From Clostridiales bacterium UBA3277 (lineage in GTDB: Bacteria; Bacillota; Clostridia; Oscillospirales; Oscillospiraceae), in assembly GCA_002362145.1 (NCBI GenBank), contig DETX01000099.1, positions 1 through 18,549 of the forward strand: DNA of 18,549 nt. The letters run 5' to 3'. Position numbers and translations under genes: made by a program. Below, in pieces: positions 7,287-16,437 of the stretch; the stretch's first letter is position 1; each line of letters opens with the position of its first letter. Below the pieces are notes generated by a model. It did not search any database. It was given only the letters and a program-made list of their open reading frames with translations, and was not told the DNA's origin.

Positions 7287-9731
7287 ATGATCGCAAAGGT
7301 TGCGGTTTCGGCGGCGAACTTCGCCATCGATAAGCCCTACTCCTACCGCATCCCCCAGGGCATGACCCTGCAGCCGGGCCAGCGGGTCCAGCTGCCCTTC
7401 GGCCGCGGCAACAAGCGCACCGAGGGCGTGGTACTGACGGTGGAGGCGGGCAGTGAAGAAAAACTGAAACCCATCGACTGCTGCCTGGATGAAGCGCCGA
7501 TCCTGACGGAGCATCAGCTCCGGCTGGCGGCCTTTCTCCGGGAGCGGTATTTCTGCACGTTTTACGACGCCATCCGGGCCATGCTCCCGGCGGAGCTGTG
7601 GTTTCGGACCAGAGAGACCTATTCTCTGACCGAGGACCGAAGCTGGAAAGACAGCCCGCCCTGCAGGGAAGAGGCCCTGCGGGTCTTGGAAACCCTTGAA
7701 AATCTGGGGGGCCAGGCCGACGGCGTCGCGCTGCGGGCCGCCGTCCCCGATGAGGAGACCCTCTCGGCGGCGGTAACCTATCTGGCGAAGAAAAAGTGGC
7801 TTTCGGCCCGGCGGGACTATCTGCGCCGGGGCGGAGATAAGACCGAGAAGATCGTCTCCCTGGCGGTGTCGCCAGAGGAGGCTCTGAATTTCGCGGCAGG
7901 CAGACCCAAGTCCGCGGCCATGCAGAAAAGCGTGCTGGAGCTGCTGGCCGGCATCGGAAGCGCTTCGGTGAAGGAAGTGTGCTATTTTACCGGCGCATCC
8001 TCCGCCACGGTCAGCCGCCTGGAAAAGCTGGGCTATGTGCGCTTTTCAGAGAAGGAGGTCCTTCGCTGCCGGGAGATTCAGCCGGACAAGCTGGCGGGGC
8101 CCCTTGTGCTTGAGAAGGAGCAGCAGGAGGCCTTCCAGGGGCTTCGCACCCAGATGGGGCAGGCGGCCCCCGGGGTGGCCCTTTTATACGGCGTCACCGG
8201 TTCCGGGAAAACCTCCGTCTATATCCGCCTCATTCAGGAAACCCTGAAGATGGGCAAAGCCGCTATGCTCCTGGTTCCGGAGATCGCCCTGACGCCCCAG
8301 CTTCTGAGCCTCATGGCGGCCCACTTTCACGATCAGGTGGCGGTGCTCCACAGCAGTCTCTCCTCGGGAGAGCGGTACGACCAGTGGAAGCGGGTCCGTT
8401 CCGGGGCTGCCAGAGTGATCATCGGCACCCGCTCGGCGGTGTTCGCCCCCTGCGCTCCGGGGCTCATCATCCTGGATGAAGAGCAGGAGCACTCCTATAA
8501 ATCGGAAAATACCCCCCGGTATTCCGCCAAGGAAGTTGCCATCTGGCGGGGAGCCAAGGAGGGCGCCCTGGTACTCCTGGGCTCCGCCACCCCCTCCATA
8601 GAGACCATGTACCGGGCAAAAACCGGCGCCTACCAGCTCTACCGCCTCCGGGGCCGCTACGGCGGCCGTCCCCTTCCCAGGGTGGATATCGTGGATATGC
8701 GCGAGGAACTGAAGCTGGGAAACGACACCGCCCTGAGCATCCCCCTCCGGGAGGCGTTGGTTGAGACCAAGGATGCGGGGAAGCAGACCATTCTGCTGCT
8801 GAACCGCCGGGGCAACAGCCGAAGCCTGGTCTGCGTGGACTGCGGTCAGGCGCCGGAGTGCCCCCGGTGCAGCCAGCGCCTGACCTACCACAGCGCCAAC
8901 GAGCGGCTCATGTGCCACTACTGCGGTTACTCCCAGCCGGTGCCGAAGCGCTGCCCCTCCTGCGGCGGCCCCCTAAAAACCCTGGGCCTTGGAACCCAGA
9001 AGGTGGAGCAGGAGCTGGAAGAGCTGTACCCCGGGCTGCCGGTGAGCCGGATGGATGCCGACACCGTCAGCGCCGCTAACCCCCATGAGAAAATACTTGC
9101 CAAGTTTCAGCAGGAGAAAATCCCGGTGCTTCTGGGCACCCAGATGGTGGCCAAGGGCCTGAACCTGCCGGAGGTGACCCTGGTGGGGGTTCTGGACGCG
9201 GATTTGAGCCTGTATACCGGCGGCTTTCGGGCGGGGGAGACCACTTTCAATATGCTCACCCAGGTGGTGGGCCGGGCCGGCCGGGGAGACTGTGCCGGGC
9301 GGGCCGTGATCCAGACCCTGGTCCCTGAGCATCAGGTCATCCGCCTGGCGGCACAGCAGGATTACGACGGCTTTTACGAGCTGGAGATCGGCCTGCGCCG
9401 GGTTCAGAACGCGCCGCCCTTTGGAGATCTGGCCGTCATCACCTTTTCCGGCCTGGAGGGAACCGCCGTCCTGCGGGGGGCGGTGAAATTCCGGGACGGG
9501 CTGACCGCCTTCCTCAGACAGGATGCCTACCGGGACTGCGCCTGTACCGTGCTGGGGCCCGCCCCCTGCCCGGTGCCGAAAATCAACTATCATTTCCGCT
9601 ATCAGCTCACCCTGCGCTGCCGGATGGATAAAAACCTCCGGCTGCTCATCAGCTATCTGCTGCGGCAGTTCGGCATGGACAAGGCTAGCCGGGGCGTGAG
9701 CGCCTTTGCGGATGTAAATGGATTTGACTAA
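7287..9731 (+). CDS. priA: Primosomal protein PriA, replication restart helicase
   Basis: A 3'-to-5' DNA helicase that recognises stalled forks and reloads the replisome. The 814-residue protein has the N-terminal 3'-binding domain (VAVSAANFAIDKPYSY ... GQRVQLPFGRG), Walker A GVTGSGKT (302-309, Lys308), motif II DEEQ (397-400), GSATPSIE, and a zinc-binding insert with eight cysteines (516, 519, 525, 528, 543, 546, 556, 559). The helicase C-terminal lobe carries GTQMVAKGLNLPEVTLVGV and QVVGRAGRG. Motif II reads DEEQ where the E. coli enzyme has DEEH, a small change. ATG 7287 has an ACGGAG site 10 nt upstream. Length is normal for Gram-positive PriA (730-830). It is followed by def and fmt, the usual neighbours in many bacteria. 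Confidence 0.97.
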   Translation: MIAKVAVSAANFAIDKPYSYRIPQGMTLQPGQRVQLPFGRGNKRTEGVVLTVEAGSEEKLKPIDCCLDEAPILTEHQLRLAAFLRERYFCTFYDAIRAMLPAELWFRTRETYSLTEDRSWKDSPPCREEALRVLETLENLGGQADGVALRAAVPDEETLSAAVTYLAKKKWLSARRDYLRRGGDKTEKIVSLAVSPEEALNFAAGRPKSAAMQKSVLELLAGIGSASVKEVCYFTGASSATVSRLEKLGYVRFSEKEVLRCREIQPDKLAGPLVLEKEQQEAFQGLRTQMGQAAPGVALLYGVTGSGKTSVYIRLIQETLKMGKAAMLLVPEIALTPQLLSLMAAHFHDQVAVLHSSLSSGERYDQWKRVRSGAARVIIGTRSAVFAPCAPGLIILDEEQEHSYKSENTPRYSAKEVAIWRGAKEGALVLLGSATPSIETMYRAKTGAYQLYRLRGRYGGRPLPRVDIVDMREELKLGNDTALSIPLREALVETKDAGKQTILLLNRRGNSRSLVCVDCGQAPECPRCSQRLTYHSANERLMCHYCGYSQPVPKRCPSCGGPLKTLGLGTQKVEQELEELYPGLPVSRMDADTVSAANPHEKILAKFQQEKIPVLLGTQMVAKGLNLPEVTLVGVLDADLSLYTGGFRAGETTFNMLTQVVGRAGRGDCAGRAVIQTLVPEHQVIRLAAQQDYDGFYELEIGLRRVQNAPPFGDLAVITFSGLEGTAVLRGAVKFRDGLTAFLRQDAYRDCACTVLGPAPCPVPKINYHFRYQLTLRCRMDKNLRLLISYLLRQFGMDKASRGVSAFADVNGFD

Positions 9732-9755
9732 TTTTTTAAGAGAGAGGGACCTGCC

Positions 9756-10229
9756 ATGGGACTGCGAAAAATCATGACTGTCAAGGAGCCGGCGCTGCAT
9801 AAAGTCTGCAAGCCGGTGGTAAAATTTGACGACCGGCTGGGGAAGCTGCTGGATGATATGGCCGAGACCTTGACCCAGGCCGACGGCGTGGGCCTTGCCG
9901 CCCCCCAGGTGGGCATTCTGCGCCGGGTGGTGGTGGTGAACACCGGGGAGGAAATCCTGGAGCTGGTGAACCCCACCCTGGTGGAGACCAGCGGTGAGCA
10001 GATCGGGGCCGAGGGCTGTCTCAGCGTCCCCGGCAGGTATGGCCTAGTCAAACGGCCCAATTACGCGAAGGTTCGGGCCCAGGACCGCCACGGAAACTGG
10101 TTTGAGGCCCAGGGCGAGGCGTTGATTGCCCGGTGCTTCTGCCATGAGCTGGACCATCTGGACGGCATCGTCTATACGGAGGTCATGGAGCGCTTCCTGA
10201 CGGAAGAGGAGCTGGCCAGCGAAGATTGA
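9756..10229 (+). CDS. def: Peptide deformylase
   Basis: Metalloenzyme that removes the formyl group from the N-terminal methionine of new proteins. The 157-residue protein has all three signature motifs: GVGLAAPQVG (44-53), EGCLSVPG (86-93) with metal ligand Cys88, and CHELDHLDG, giving His130 and His134 as ligands and Glu131 as catalytic base. The residue before the HELDH motif is Cys rather than the more common Gln. An AGAGAGGGA site precedes ATG 9756. It acts on the product of fmt, the next gene 39 nt downstream, from which it is separated by a small hairpin. Length is that of the short Gram-positive or clostridial form. Confidence 0.97.
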   Translation: MGLRKIMTVKEPALHKVCKPVVKFDDRLGKLLDDMAETLTQADGVGLAAPQVGILRRVVVVNTGEEILELVNPTLVETSGEQIGAEGCLSVPGRYGLVKRPNYAKVRAQDRHGNWFEAQGEALIARCFCHELDHLDGIVYTEVMERFLTEEELASED

Positions 10230-10246
10230 ATCCGGCGGAGCCGGAT
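10230..10246 (+). other. Hairpin directly after the def stop codon
   Basis: A perfect 7-bp stem, ATCCGGC / GCCGGAT, with a 3-nt GGA loop, beginning at the base after the def TGA. No T-run follows, so it should not end transcription. The fmt ribosome binding site (GGAGG, 10259-10263) lies 12 nt downstream. It may affect mRNA decay or ribosome hand-over between def and fmt. Confidence 0.6.
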
Positions 10247-10268
10247 GGATATGTGAGCGGAGGAAACA

Positions 10269-11177
10269 ATGCGTGTGGTTTTCATGGGTACGCCGGACAT
10301 CGCGGCGACCTGCTTAAAAAGAATTTTGGCCGACGGCTTTCAGGTGGTCGGCGTCTATACCCAGCCGGACCGGCCCAAGGGCCGGGGCATGAAGCTGGTG
10401 GCGTCTCCCGTGAAGGAGGTGGCCGCTGCCGCAGGAATTCCCGTGTTCCAGCCAGAAAACTTCCGGGAGGAGGAGACGGTGGAGCAGCTCCGGGCCCTGA
10501 AGCCCGATGTCTGCGCCGTGGTGGCCTACGGCCGCATCCTTCCCCAGAAGGTGCTGGACGTGCCCACCTATGGCTGCATCAACATCCATGCCAGCATCCT
10601 TCCCAAGTATCGGGGCTCCGCGCCCTACCAGTGGGCGGTGCTGAACGGGGAGAAGGAGACCGGCGTCACGGCCATGTATCTGTGCCGGGAGATGGACGCG
10701 GGGGACGTGATTGACATTTCCCGGACGCCCATCGGAGAAAACGAGACCGCCGGAGAGCTGCTGGACCGCTTGGCGGAGCTGGGGGCGGCGCTTCTGAGCA
10801 AGACCCTGACCCGCTTCCAGGAGGGACCGGTCCCGGCGACGCCCCAGAACGGAGAGGAGGCGACCTTCGCCCCCATGCTGGACAAGTCCATGTGCCCCAT
10901 TGACTTTACAAAAACTGCCCGGCAGGTCCACGACCAGGTCCGGGGTCTGCACCCCTGGCCCGTGGCCACCATGGAGCTGGAGGGCAAGACCTTTAAGGTC
11001 CATGAAACCCGGGTGACGGAGGGCTCCGGCCGGCCGGGGGAGATTCTGGGCCTGACGCCCCAGGGCCTCAGGATTGCCTGCGGCCAGGGCGCGGTGGAGA
11101 TCTGCTCCCTGCAGGCCCAGGGCGGCAAGCGGATGGCCGCGCTGGACTATTTCCGGGGCCATCCCCTGAAGCTCTGA
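10269..11177 (+). CDS. fmt: Methionyl-tRNA formyltransferase
   Basis: Adds a formyl group from 10-formyl-tetrahydrofolate to initiator Met-tRNA. The 302-residue protein has the N-terminal VVFMGTPDIAATCL strand, the NIHASILPKYRGSAPYQWA catalytic block with Asn105 and His107, and Asp143 in MDAGDVI, which match the catalytic Asn-His-Asp set of the E. coli enzyme. The C-terminal tRNA-binding domain includes QVRGLHPWPVA. GGAGG at 10259-10263 supports ATG 10269. The stop overlaps the rsmB start by one base (TGATG). The def-fmt-rsmB order is a classic translation cluster; the zinc peptidase and DUF116 genes found here in some clostridia are absent. Confidence 0.97.
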   Translation: MRVVFMGTPDIAATCLKRILADGFQVVGVYTQPDRPKGRGMKLVASPVKEVAAAAGIPVFQPENFREEETVEQLRALKPDVCAVVAYGRILPQKVLDVPTYGCINIHASILPKYRGSAPYQWAVLNGEKETGVTAMYLCREMDAGDVIDISRTPIGENETAGELLDRLAELGAALLSKTLTRFQEGPVPATPQNGEEATFAPMLDKSMCPIDFTKTARQVHDQVRGLHPWPVATMELEGKTFKVHETRVTEGSGRPGEILGLTPQGLRIACGQGAVEICSLQAQGGKRMAALDYFRGHPLKL

Positions 11178-12487
11178 TGGGGGCCCGGGAGACGGCGCTT
11201 CGGGCGCTGATGGCCTGCCGCCAGGGCGGGGCCTGGGCCAATGTGGTGTTAAAAGACTACTGCAAGCGGGACGCTCTGGACAGCCGGGACGCGGCCCTGG
11301 CTGCCAGGCTGACCTACGGCGTCCTGCAAAACCGGGCCAGGCTGGATTTCTATCTGAACCAGCTTCTCACGGGGAAGGGAAAGCTCCACCCCGTGATCCG
11401 GGATATTCTGCATCTGGGACTCTACCAGATCTATGAGACCGATAAAATCCCCGTCAGCGCCGCGGTGAACGAGTCCGTGGCACTGGCAAAGAAATATGGG
11501 AAAAATCCCAGGGCGGCGGCCCTGGTCAACGCGGTGCTGAGAAAGGCCGCGGCCACCAGGGGCACACTCCGGGAGCCAACTTCCTACGAGGACCGCTACA
11601 GCCATCCGGCGGAACTGGTGTCCCTTTTGAAGGCCAACCTGCCCAAGGGCAAGCTGGAAGGGGTCCTCATTGCCGACAATACTGCCCCCCAGACGGTGAT
11701 TCAGACCAACTCCCTTCGGCTCGAAACCGCGAAACTCGTCGAAATTCTGGGGGCGGAGGGGGTTTCCACCCGGCCCCATCCCTGGATGCCGGACTGCCTG
11801 ATCCTCTCCGGAGGCGGAGACCTGGAAAAGATGGCCGCCTTCCGGGACGGAGACTTCTACGTCCAGGACCCGGCTTCCAAGCTGGCGGTGCTCTGCACCG
11901 AACTTCCCGGCACCGGCGCCCGGGTGCTGGATTGCTGCGCCGCCCCCGGCGGCAAGAGCTTTGCCGCCGCCATTGCCATGGGCGGCAGGGGGGAGATCCT
12001 CTCCTGTGACATCCACCCCCACAAGACGGCCCTGATGGAAAACGGCGCCGCCCGGCTGGGCCTGGACGGGATTACCGTCCGGCAGCAGGACGCCGCCGTA
12101 TTCGTGCCGGAGTGGCGGGAGGCCTTTGACTGCGTTCTGGCGGACGTGCCCTGCTCAGGCCTGGGCATCATCCGGAAAAAGCCGGACATCCGCTACAAGG
12201 ACCTGGGGCAGACCCAGGCTCTCCCGGAATTGCAGCTTGCCATTCTCAAAAACCAGGCCGCCTACGTAAAGCCCGGCGGAACGCTGGTCTACTCCACCTG
12301 CACCCTCCTCAAGCGGGAAAATGAGCAGGTGGTGGAGGCATTTTTGGCGGAGAACCCGGAGTTCTTCCGGCAGAAGCTGCGCCTGCCGGAGATCTTTCCG
12401 GAAAATGACACGGGAATGCTGACCCTGCTTCCCGGGGAATACGACACGGACGGCTTTTTCATCTGCCGGATGCGGAGGAGACCATGA
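11177..12487 (+). CDS. rsmB: 16S rRNA (cytosine-967-C5)-methyltransferase RsmB
   Basis: Methylates C967 (E. coli numbering) of 16S rRNA using S-adenosylmethionine. The 436-residue protein has an N-terminal NusB-like RNA-binding domain ([40 protein letters not shown]), then a Rossmann methyltransferase domain. Visible motifs are [10 protein letters not shown] (252-261) for [11 protein letters not shown] with Cys326, and [12 protein letters not shown] with Cys375, the two cysteines of the RNA m5C mechanism. No clear ribosome binding site precedes the start, which overlaps the fmt stop by one base, so translation is probably coupled. Length is typical (430-450). Confidence 0.96.
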   Translation: MGARETALRALMACRQGGAWANVVLKDYCKRDALDSRDAALAARLTYGVLQNRARLDFYLNQLLTGKGKLHPVIRDILHLGLYQIYETDKIPVSAAVNESVALAKKYGKNPRAAALVNAVLRKAAATRGTLREPTSYEDRYSHPAELVSLLKANLPKGKLEGVLIADNTAPQTVIQTNSLRLETAKLVEILGAEGVSTRPHPWMPDCLILSGGGDLEKMAAFRDGDFYVQDPASKLAVLCTELPGTGARVLDCCAAPGGKSFAAAIAMGGRGEILSCDIHPHKTALMENGAARLGLDGITVRQQDAAVFVPEWREAFDCVLADVPCSGLGIIRKKPDIRYKDLGQTQALPELQLAILKNQAAYVKPGGTLVYSTCTLLKRENEQVVEAFLAENPEFFRQKLRLPEIFPENDTGMLTLLPGEYDTDGFFICRMRRRP

Positions 12488-13512
12488 ACATAAAATCCAT
12501 GACCCTGCAGGAGCTGGGGGCGCTGCTTAAGGAGATGGGCCAGCCGGCCTTCCGGGCAAAGCAGGTCTATACCTGGCTCCACCGGGGCGTCCGCTCCTAT
12601 GAGGAGATGACGAACCTGCCCAAGTCCCTGCGGGAGGAGCTGGAGGCCCGGTATCCCTTCCATACGCCCCAGGTCCTTCGGAAGCAGGAATCCAAAAAGG
12701 ACGGCACCATCAAATACCTCTGGCAGCTCAGCGACGGCAACTGCGTGGAGACGGTGCTCATGCGCTACCACTATGGCAATACCGTCTGCATTTCCACCGA
12801 GGTGGGCTGCCGGATGGGATGCGCCTTCTGCGCCTCCACCCTGGGCGGACTGGTCCGGCGGCTGGAGCCCTTTGAGATGCTGGACCAGGTGCTCTTCACC
12901 CAGGTGGATTCCGGCCTGCCGGTGTCCCACATCGTCCTGATGGGCATCGGGGAGCCCCTGGATAACTTTGACAACGTTCTGCGGTTTTTGGAGCTGGTGA
13001 ACAGCGAAGCGGGGATGAACATCTCCATGCGCCACATCAGCCTCTCCACCTGCGGCCTGGTGCCGAAGATTGATGCCCTGGCGGAGAAAAAATTGCAGCT
13101 GACCCTTTCCGTGTCCCTCCACGCCCCCAACGACGCGGTCCGGGACAAGATCATGCCGGTGAACAAGGCCTATCCCAGCCAGATGCTTTTGGACGCCTGC
13201 CGCCGGTACTATGCCTCCACCAACCGCCGCATCTCCTTTGAATACGCCATGATCGACGGGGTCAACGACTCCGTGGAGGACGCTAAGGAGCTTCTGCGGC
13301 GCTTAAAGGGCCTTCCGGCCCACTTTAACCTCATCCCGCTGAACCACGTGGAGGAGAGCCCCCTCAAGCCCAGTTCCCGGGCGGCGGTGGCGGCGTTCCA
13401 AAAGACGCTGGAGGACGGCGGTATCCCGGCCACCGTCCGGCGGACCCTGGGGGGCGACATCGACGCCTCCTGCGGCCAGCTTCGTAGAAAATTTTCCAAA
13501 GAACAGGGATAG
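12484..13512 (+). CDS. rlmN: Dual-specificity rRNA/tRNA methyltransferase RlmN (radical SAM)
   Basis: Radical SAM enzyme that methylates C2 of A2503 in 23S rRNA and of A37 in some tRNAs. The 342-residue protein has the Fe-S cluster motif CxxxCxxC (Cys109, Cys113, Cys116, in VGCRMGCAFC). Cys102 and Cys330 correspond to the catalytic cysteines Cys118 and Cys355 of E. coli RlmN. GIGEPLDNFDNVLRF is the family GGEP-like motif, and RTLGGDIDASCGQL closes the active site. An AGGAGG-type site (12474-12480) precedes the start. The ATGA overlap with rsmB and the shared rRNA role suggest coupled expression. Two different ribosome methyltransferases sit next to each other, as in many Firmicutes. Confidence 0.97.
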   Translation: MNIKSMTLQELGALLKEMGQPAFRAKQVYTWLHRGVRSYEEMTNLPKSLREELEARYPFHTPQVLRKQESKKDGTIKYLWQLSDGNCVETVLMRYHYGNTVCISTEVGCRMGCAFCASTLGGLVRRLEPFEMLDQVLFTQVDSGLPVSHIVLMGIGEPLDNFDNVLRFLELVNSEAGMNISMRHISLSTCGLVPKIDALAEKKLQLTLSVSLHAPNDAVRDKIMPVNKAYPSQMLLDACRRYYASTNRRISFEYAMIDGVNDSVEDAKELLRRLKGLPAHFNLIPLNHVEESPLKPSSRAAVAAFQKTLEDGGIPATVRRTLGGDIDASCGQLRRKFSKEQG

Positions 13513-13530
13513 CGCTGATCGAATCAGCGC
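13512..13530 (+). other. Hairpin at the rlmN stop codon
   Basis: A perfect 8-bp stem, GCGCTGAT / ATCAGCGC, with a 3-nt CGA loop. It starts on the last base of the rlmN TAG stop and is followed by AGTCC, not a T-run, so it is a poor terminator. It sits in the widest gap (55 nt) of the operon and may mark an mRNA processing or stability boundary between the rRNA-modification part and the kinase/phosphatase part. Confidence 0.65.
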
Positions 13531-13567
13531 AGTCCAAGAGACCCGCAGAGAGAAAGGAGAGACGCCT

Positions 13568-14299
13568 ATGCAGAGCTGGGGCCTGAGCGATCCTGGCAGC
13601 GTGCGCAAGCAGAACCAGGACGCCTACCGCATTGAACAGCTGGACCGCAGCACCTTACTGTGCGTGGTCTGCGACGGCATGGGCGGCGCCAAATCCGGCA
13701 ACATCGCCAGTACCCTGGCGGTGGAGGTGTTTACCGAGGAGGTCCGCCGGGCCTGGACCCCGAAAATGGACCAGGACAAGGTGGACCAGATGCTCAGAAG
13801 CGCGGTAAAGCTGGCAAACTTTACGGTCTACGACCAGAGCGCCCAGTTCACGGAGTTCGACGGCATGGGCACCACCCTGGTGGCGGCGTTCATCCGGGGA
13901 AAAACTGTCACCATAGTCAATGTGGGCGACAGCCGGGCATATGCTGTGGACGAGGGGGGCATCACCCAGGTCACGAAGGACCACTCTCTGGTGCAGCTCA
14001 TGGTGGACCGGGGGGACTTGAGCCCCGAGGCCGCCAAAACCTATCCCGGCAAGAATTACATCACCCGGGCCATCGGCACGGAGCCCACGGTCCTGTGCGA
14101 TATTTTCCACCGGGAGCTCAATAAGGGCGACTATCTTCTGTTGTGCACCGACGGCCTGAGCAATCTCATGGACGACCAGGAGATCCTCTTTGAGGTGGTC
14201 CACGGCGTCATCAAGAAGCACTGCTGCAAGCGGCTTCTGGCCATCGCCAAGACCCGGGGGGCCCCGGATAATGTCACCAGCGTATTGATACTGATTTAG
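13568..14299 (+). CDS. prpC: PP2C-type Ser/Thr phosphatase (PrpC/Stp)
   Basis: Metal-dependent protein phosphatase that reverses phosphorylation by the PrkC kinase encoded next to it. The 243-residue cytoplasmic protein is the size of bacterial Stp/PrpC. PP2C motifs are visible: SDPGSVRKQNQDAY with Asp18, CDGMGG with Asp36, FDGMGTTLVAAFI, NVGDSRAYAV, ITRAIG, CTDGLSN with Asp195, and GAPDNVTSVLI with Asp234-Asn235. These Asp residues build the two-metal centre. An AAAGGAG site (13553-13559) precedes ATG 13568. It follows rlmN after a 55-nt gap and precedes prkC by 20 nt, the standard phosphatase-kinase pair of Firmicutes. Confidence 0.96.
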   Translation: MQSWGLSDPGSVRKQNQDAYRIEQLDRSTLLCVVCDGMGGAKSGNIASTLAVEVFTEEVRRAWTPKMDQDKVDQMLRSAVKLANFTVYDQSAQFTEFDGMGTTLVAAFIRGKTVTIVNVGDSRAYAVDEGGITQVTKDHSLVQLMVDRGDLSPEAAKTYPGKNYITRAIGTEPTVLCDIFHRELNKGDYLLLCTDGLSNLMDDQEILFEVVHGVIKKHCCKRLLAIAKTRGAPDNVTSVLILI

Positions 14300-14319
14300 A
14301 AAGGAGCCTGTTTCATCTT

Positions 14320-16437
14320 ATGGATCAATATATTGGACGGCTGCTGGACAATCGGTACGAGATCCTGGAGGTCATCGGCACCGGCGGCATGGCCGTTGTG
14401 TATAAAGCCTTGTGCCACCGGCTCAACCGGCTGGTAGCCATTAAAATCTTGAAGGACGAATTCGCGGGAGACGAGGAGTTCCGCCGCCGGTTCCACGCCG
14501 AGGGCGAGGCCGTGGCCATGCTCAGCCATCCCAACATCGTCCAGGTATACGATGTCTCCTCCTCCGACAATGCCAACTACATTGTCATGGAGCTCATCGA
14601 CGGCATCTCTTTGAAGCAGTACATGGAAATGAAGGGGGTTCTCAACTGGAAGGAGACCCTGCACTTTGCCATGCAGATTGCCAAGGGCCTGGAGCACGCC
14701 CACAGCCGGGGCATCGTCCATCGGGATATCAAGCCCCACAACATCATGGTGCTGAAAAACGGCTCCGTGAAGGTCATGGACTTCGGCATCGCCCGGGTCA
14801 TGAATAAGAGCAATACCCTGACGAAGGAGGCCCTGGGCTCTGTCCACTACATCTCCCCTGAGCAGGCCAAGGGCGGCTATACCGACAACCGGTCGGACAT
14901 TTACTCCCTGGGCGTCGTTATGTATGAAATGATGACGGGGCGGCCCCCCTACGACGGGGAATCCGCCGTGGCGGTGGCCATCCAGCATATCAACGGCGGC
15001 GCCCCGGCCCCCTCCACCCTGAATCCGAACATCCCCGGGGGCATGGAGCAGATCATCATGAAGAGCATGGCCCTGGACGTCCGGGACCGCTACGCTTCCG
15101 CCACGGAAATGCTCCACGATATGGAGGAATTCCGGAAAAATCCCGCCATCCTTTTTGAAAACCACACCATGATGGACGACGCCACCCGGATTCTGCCGAG
15201 AACCGGGGAGGAAGTGCGCAATACGGGCCGCATCCCCCAGAGGGTGTCCAGCGACAGTATGCGCCTGCGCACATCCACCAATACCGGCACGGTCCGGCGC
15301 ACCACCGGAGTGGTTCCCGTGACGGCGGACCGGGAAAACGAGGCCCGCCGCCGGGCGGCCCAATCCCAGGCGGCCCAGCAGCAGCGCCGGAAGGAGCAGG
15401 AGCGCAGCCGCCGGAAGGAGGAGCACAGCCGGGTGGCCACCACGGCCATTGTCATTTGCAGCGCCGTGGCGGTGTTCGCCATTTTGATGTTCCTGGTGGC
15501 CCTGTTCAACGGGGCCCTGCTGGGACAGGAGAAGAATCTGGTGGATGTGCCCTATCTGGAGGGGCGGTACTACGACGCTGAGATGTTCTCTACAGAATTT
15601 TCGGATTTCAACATCCGCCTCAAGCCCCGGCAGTACAGCGAAGCCTATCGGGAGGACCAGATCATCGAGCAGACCCCCGCCGGGGGCAGCCAGGTCCAGA
15701 AGGGCACGGACATTTGGCTCACCATCAGCATGGGCCCGGAGCCTCCGGTGAAGCTCATGGATAACCTGGTGGGCGTGGATGCCGAGCAGGCCAAGGCCAC
15801 CCTGGAGGAGCGGTACACCGTGTATATCCGCCAGGAGACCCACCAGACCCTGCTGGCCGGCCAGGTCATTCGGACGGACCCGGCGGAGGGCGCGGAGCTC
15901 ACCGACGGCCAGACGGTCTATCTCTTCGTCAGCATCGGACCGGAGGTGATCATGGCGAAAATGCCCGACGTTATCGGCATGGACCATGAACGGGCCATGG
16001 AGTCTCTGCGGCAGGCGGGCTTTGAGAACATTCGGGATGAGGAAGTGGAGAGCGCCCGTCCCAAGGGCGAGGTGACCTATCAGTCCATCTCCAAGTTTAC
16101 GGAAACGGAGATCACCACCGAGGTGGTCATCCACTATTCCGCCGGCCCCGCGCCCACGGAGGAAACCGGGGAGACCGGGGAATCCGAAGCGACTGAGGAG
16201 ACCGCCGAACCCACGCCGGTCACCCTGTCTGTGACCTTCAAGGTGCCCAAGCGGGACACGGAGTACAATCTGGAGCTCCGGCGGCAGGACAACGGCGTCT
16301 CCGCCGCCAACGTTCAGGTCCCGGCGGAGAGTGAGAGCATCACCGTTCCCCTGCAGGGCTATGGCATGGTGATATTCGAGATGTATATCAACGGCGAATA
16401 CTCCGGGGAGATGCAGGTGGGATTTCCCAATGGCTGA
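14320..16437 (+). CDS. prkC: Membrane Ser/Thr kinase with PASTA domains (PrkC/Stk1)
   Basis: Receptor-like kinase that senses muropeptides or lipid II and phosphorylates cell-wall, division and translation proteins. The 705-residue protein has a kinase domain (about 13-275) with GTGGMAVVYKA, Lys42, HRDIKPHN (Asp136), DFG (Asp154) and GSVHYISPEQ. Next come a Thr-rich segment, an Arg/Gln/Glu-rich juxtamembrane stretch (about 338-371) and one membrane helix (about 372-394). Outside the cell are three PASTA repeats (about 408-472, 478-541, 547-609), a Glu/Thr linker (610-632) and a roughly 70-residue beta-rich C-terminal domain. AAGGAG at 14301-14306 is 13 nt from the ATG, a rather long spacing. 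The 3' end overlaps rsgA by 8 nt. Dephosphorylation is expected from the upstream PP2C. Confidence 0.96.
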   Translation: MDQYIGRLLDNRYEILEVIGTGGMAVVYKALCHRLNRLVAIKILKDEFAGDEEFRRRFHAEGEAVAMLSHPNIVQVYDVSSSDNANYIVMELIDGISLKQYMEMKGVLNWKETLHFAMQIAKGLEHAHSRGIVHRDIKPHNIMVLKNGSVKVMDFGIARVMNKSNTLTKEALGSVHYISPEQAKGGYTDNRSDIYSLGVVMYEMMTGRPPYDGESAVAVAIQHINGGAPAPSTLNPNIPGGMEQIIMKSMALDVRDRYASATEMLHDMEEFRKNPAILFENHTMMDDATRILPRTGEEVRNTGRIPQRVSSDSMRLRTSTNTGTVRRTTGVVPVTADRENEARRRAAQSQAAQQQRRKEQERSRRKEEHSRVATTAIVICSAVAVFAILMFLVALFNGALLGQEKNLVDVPYLEGRYYDAEMFSTEFSDFNIRLKPRQYSEAYREDQIIEQTPAGGSQVQKGTDIWLTISMGPEPPVKLMDNLVGVDAEQAKATLEERYTVYIRQETHQTLLAGQVIRTDPAEGAELTDGQTVYLFVSIGPEVIMAKMPDVIGMDHERAMESLRQAGFENIRDEEVESARPKGEVTYQSISKFTETEITTEVVIHYSAGPAPTEETGETGESEATEETAEPTPVTLSVTFKVPKRDTEYNLELRRQDNGVSAANVQVPAESESITVPLQGYGMVIFEMYINGEYSGEMQVGFPNG

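Noticed and set aside
14296..16134. 612-codon open frame on the minus strand across prkC
   Set aside because: Same reason: an antisense shadow of the kinase gene, with low-complexity composition and no recognisable domain.
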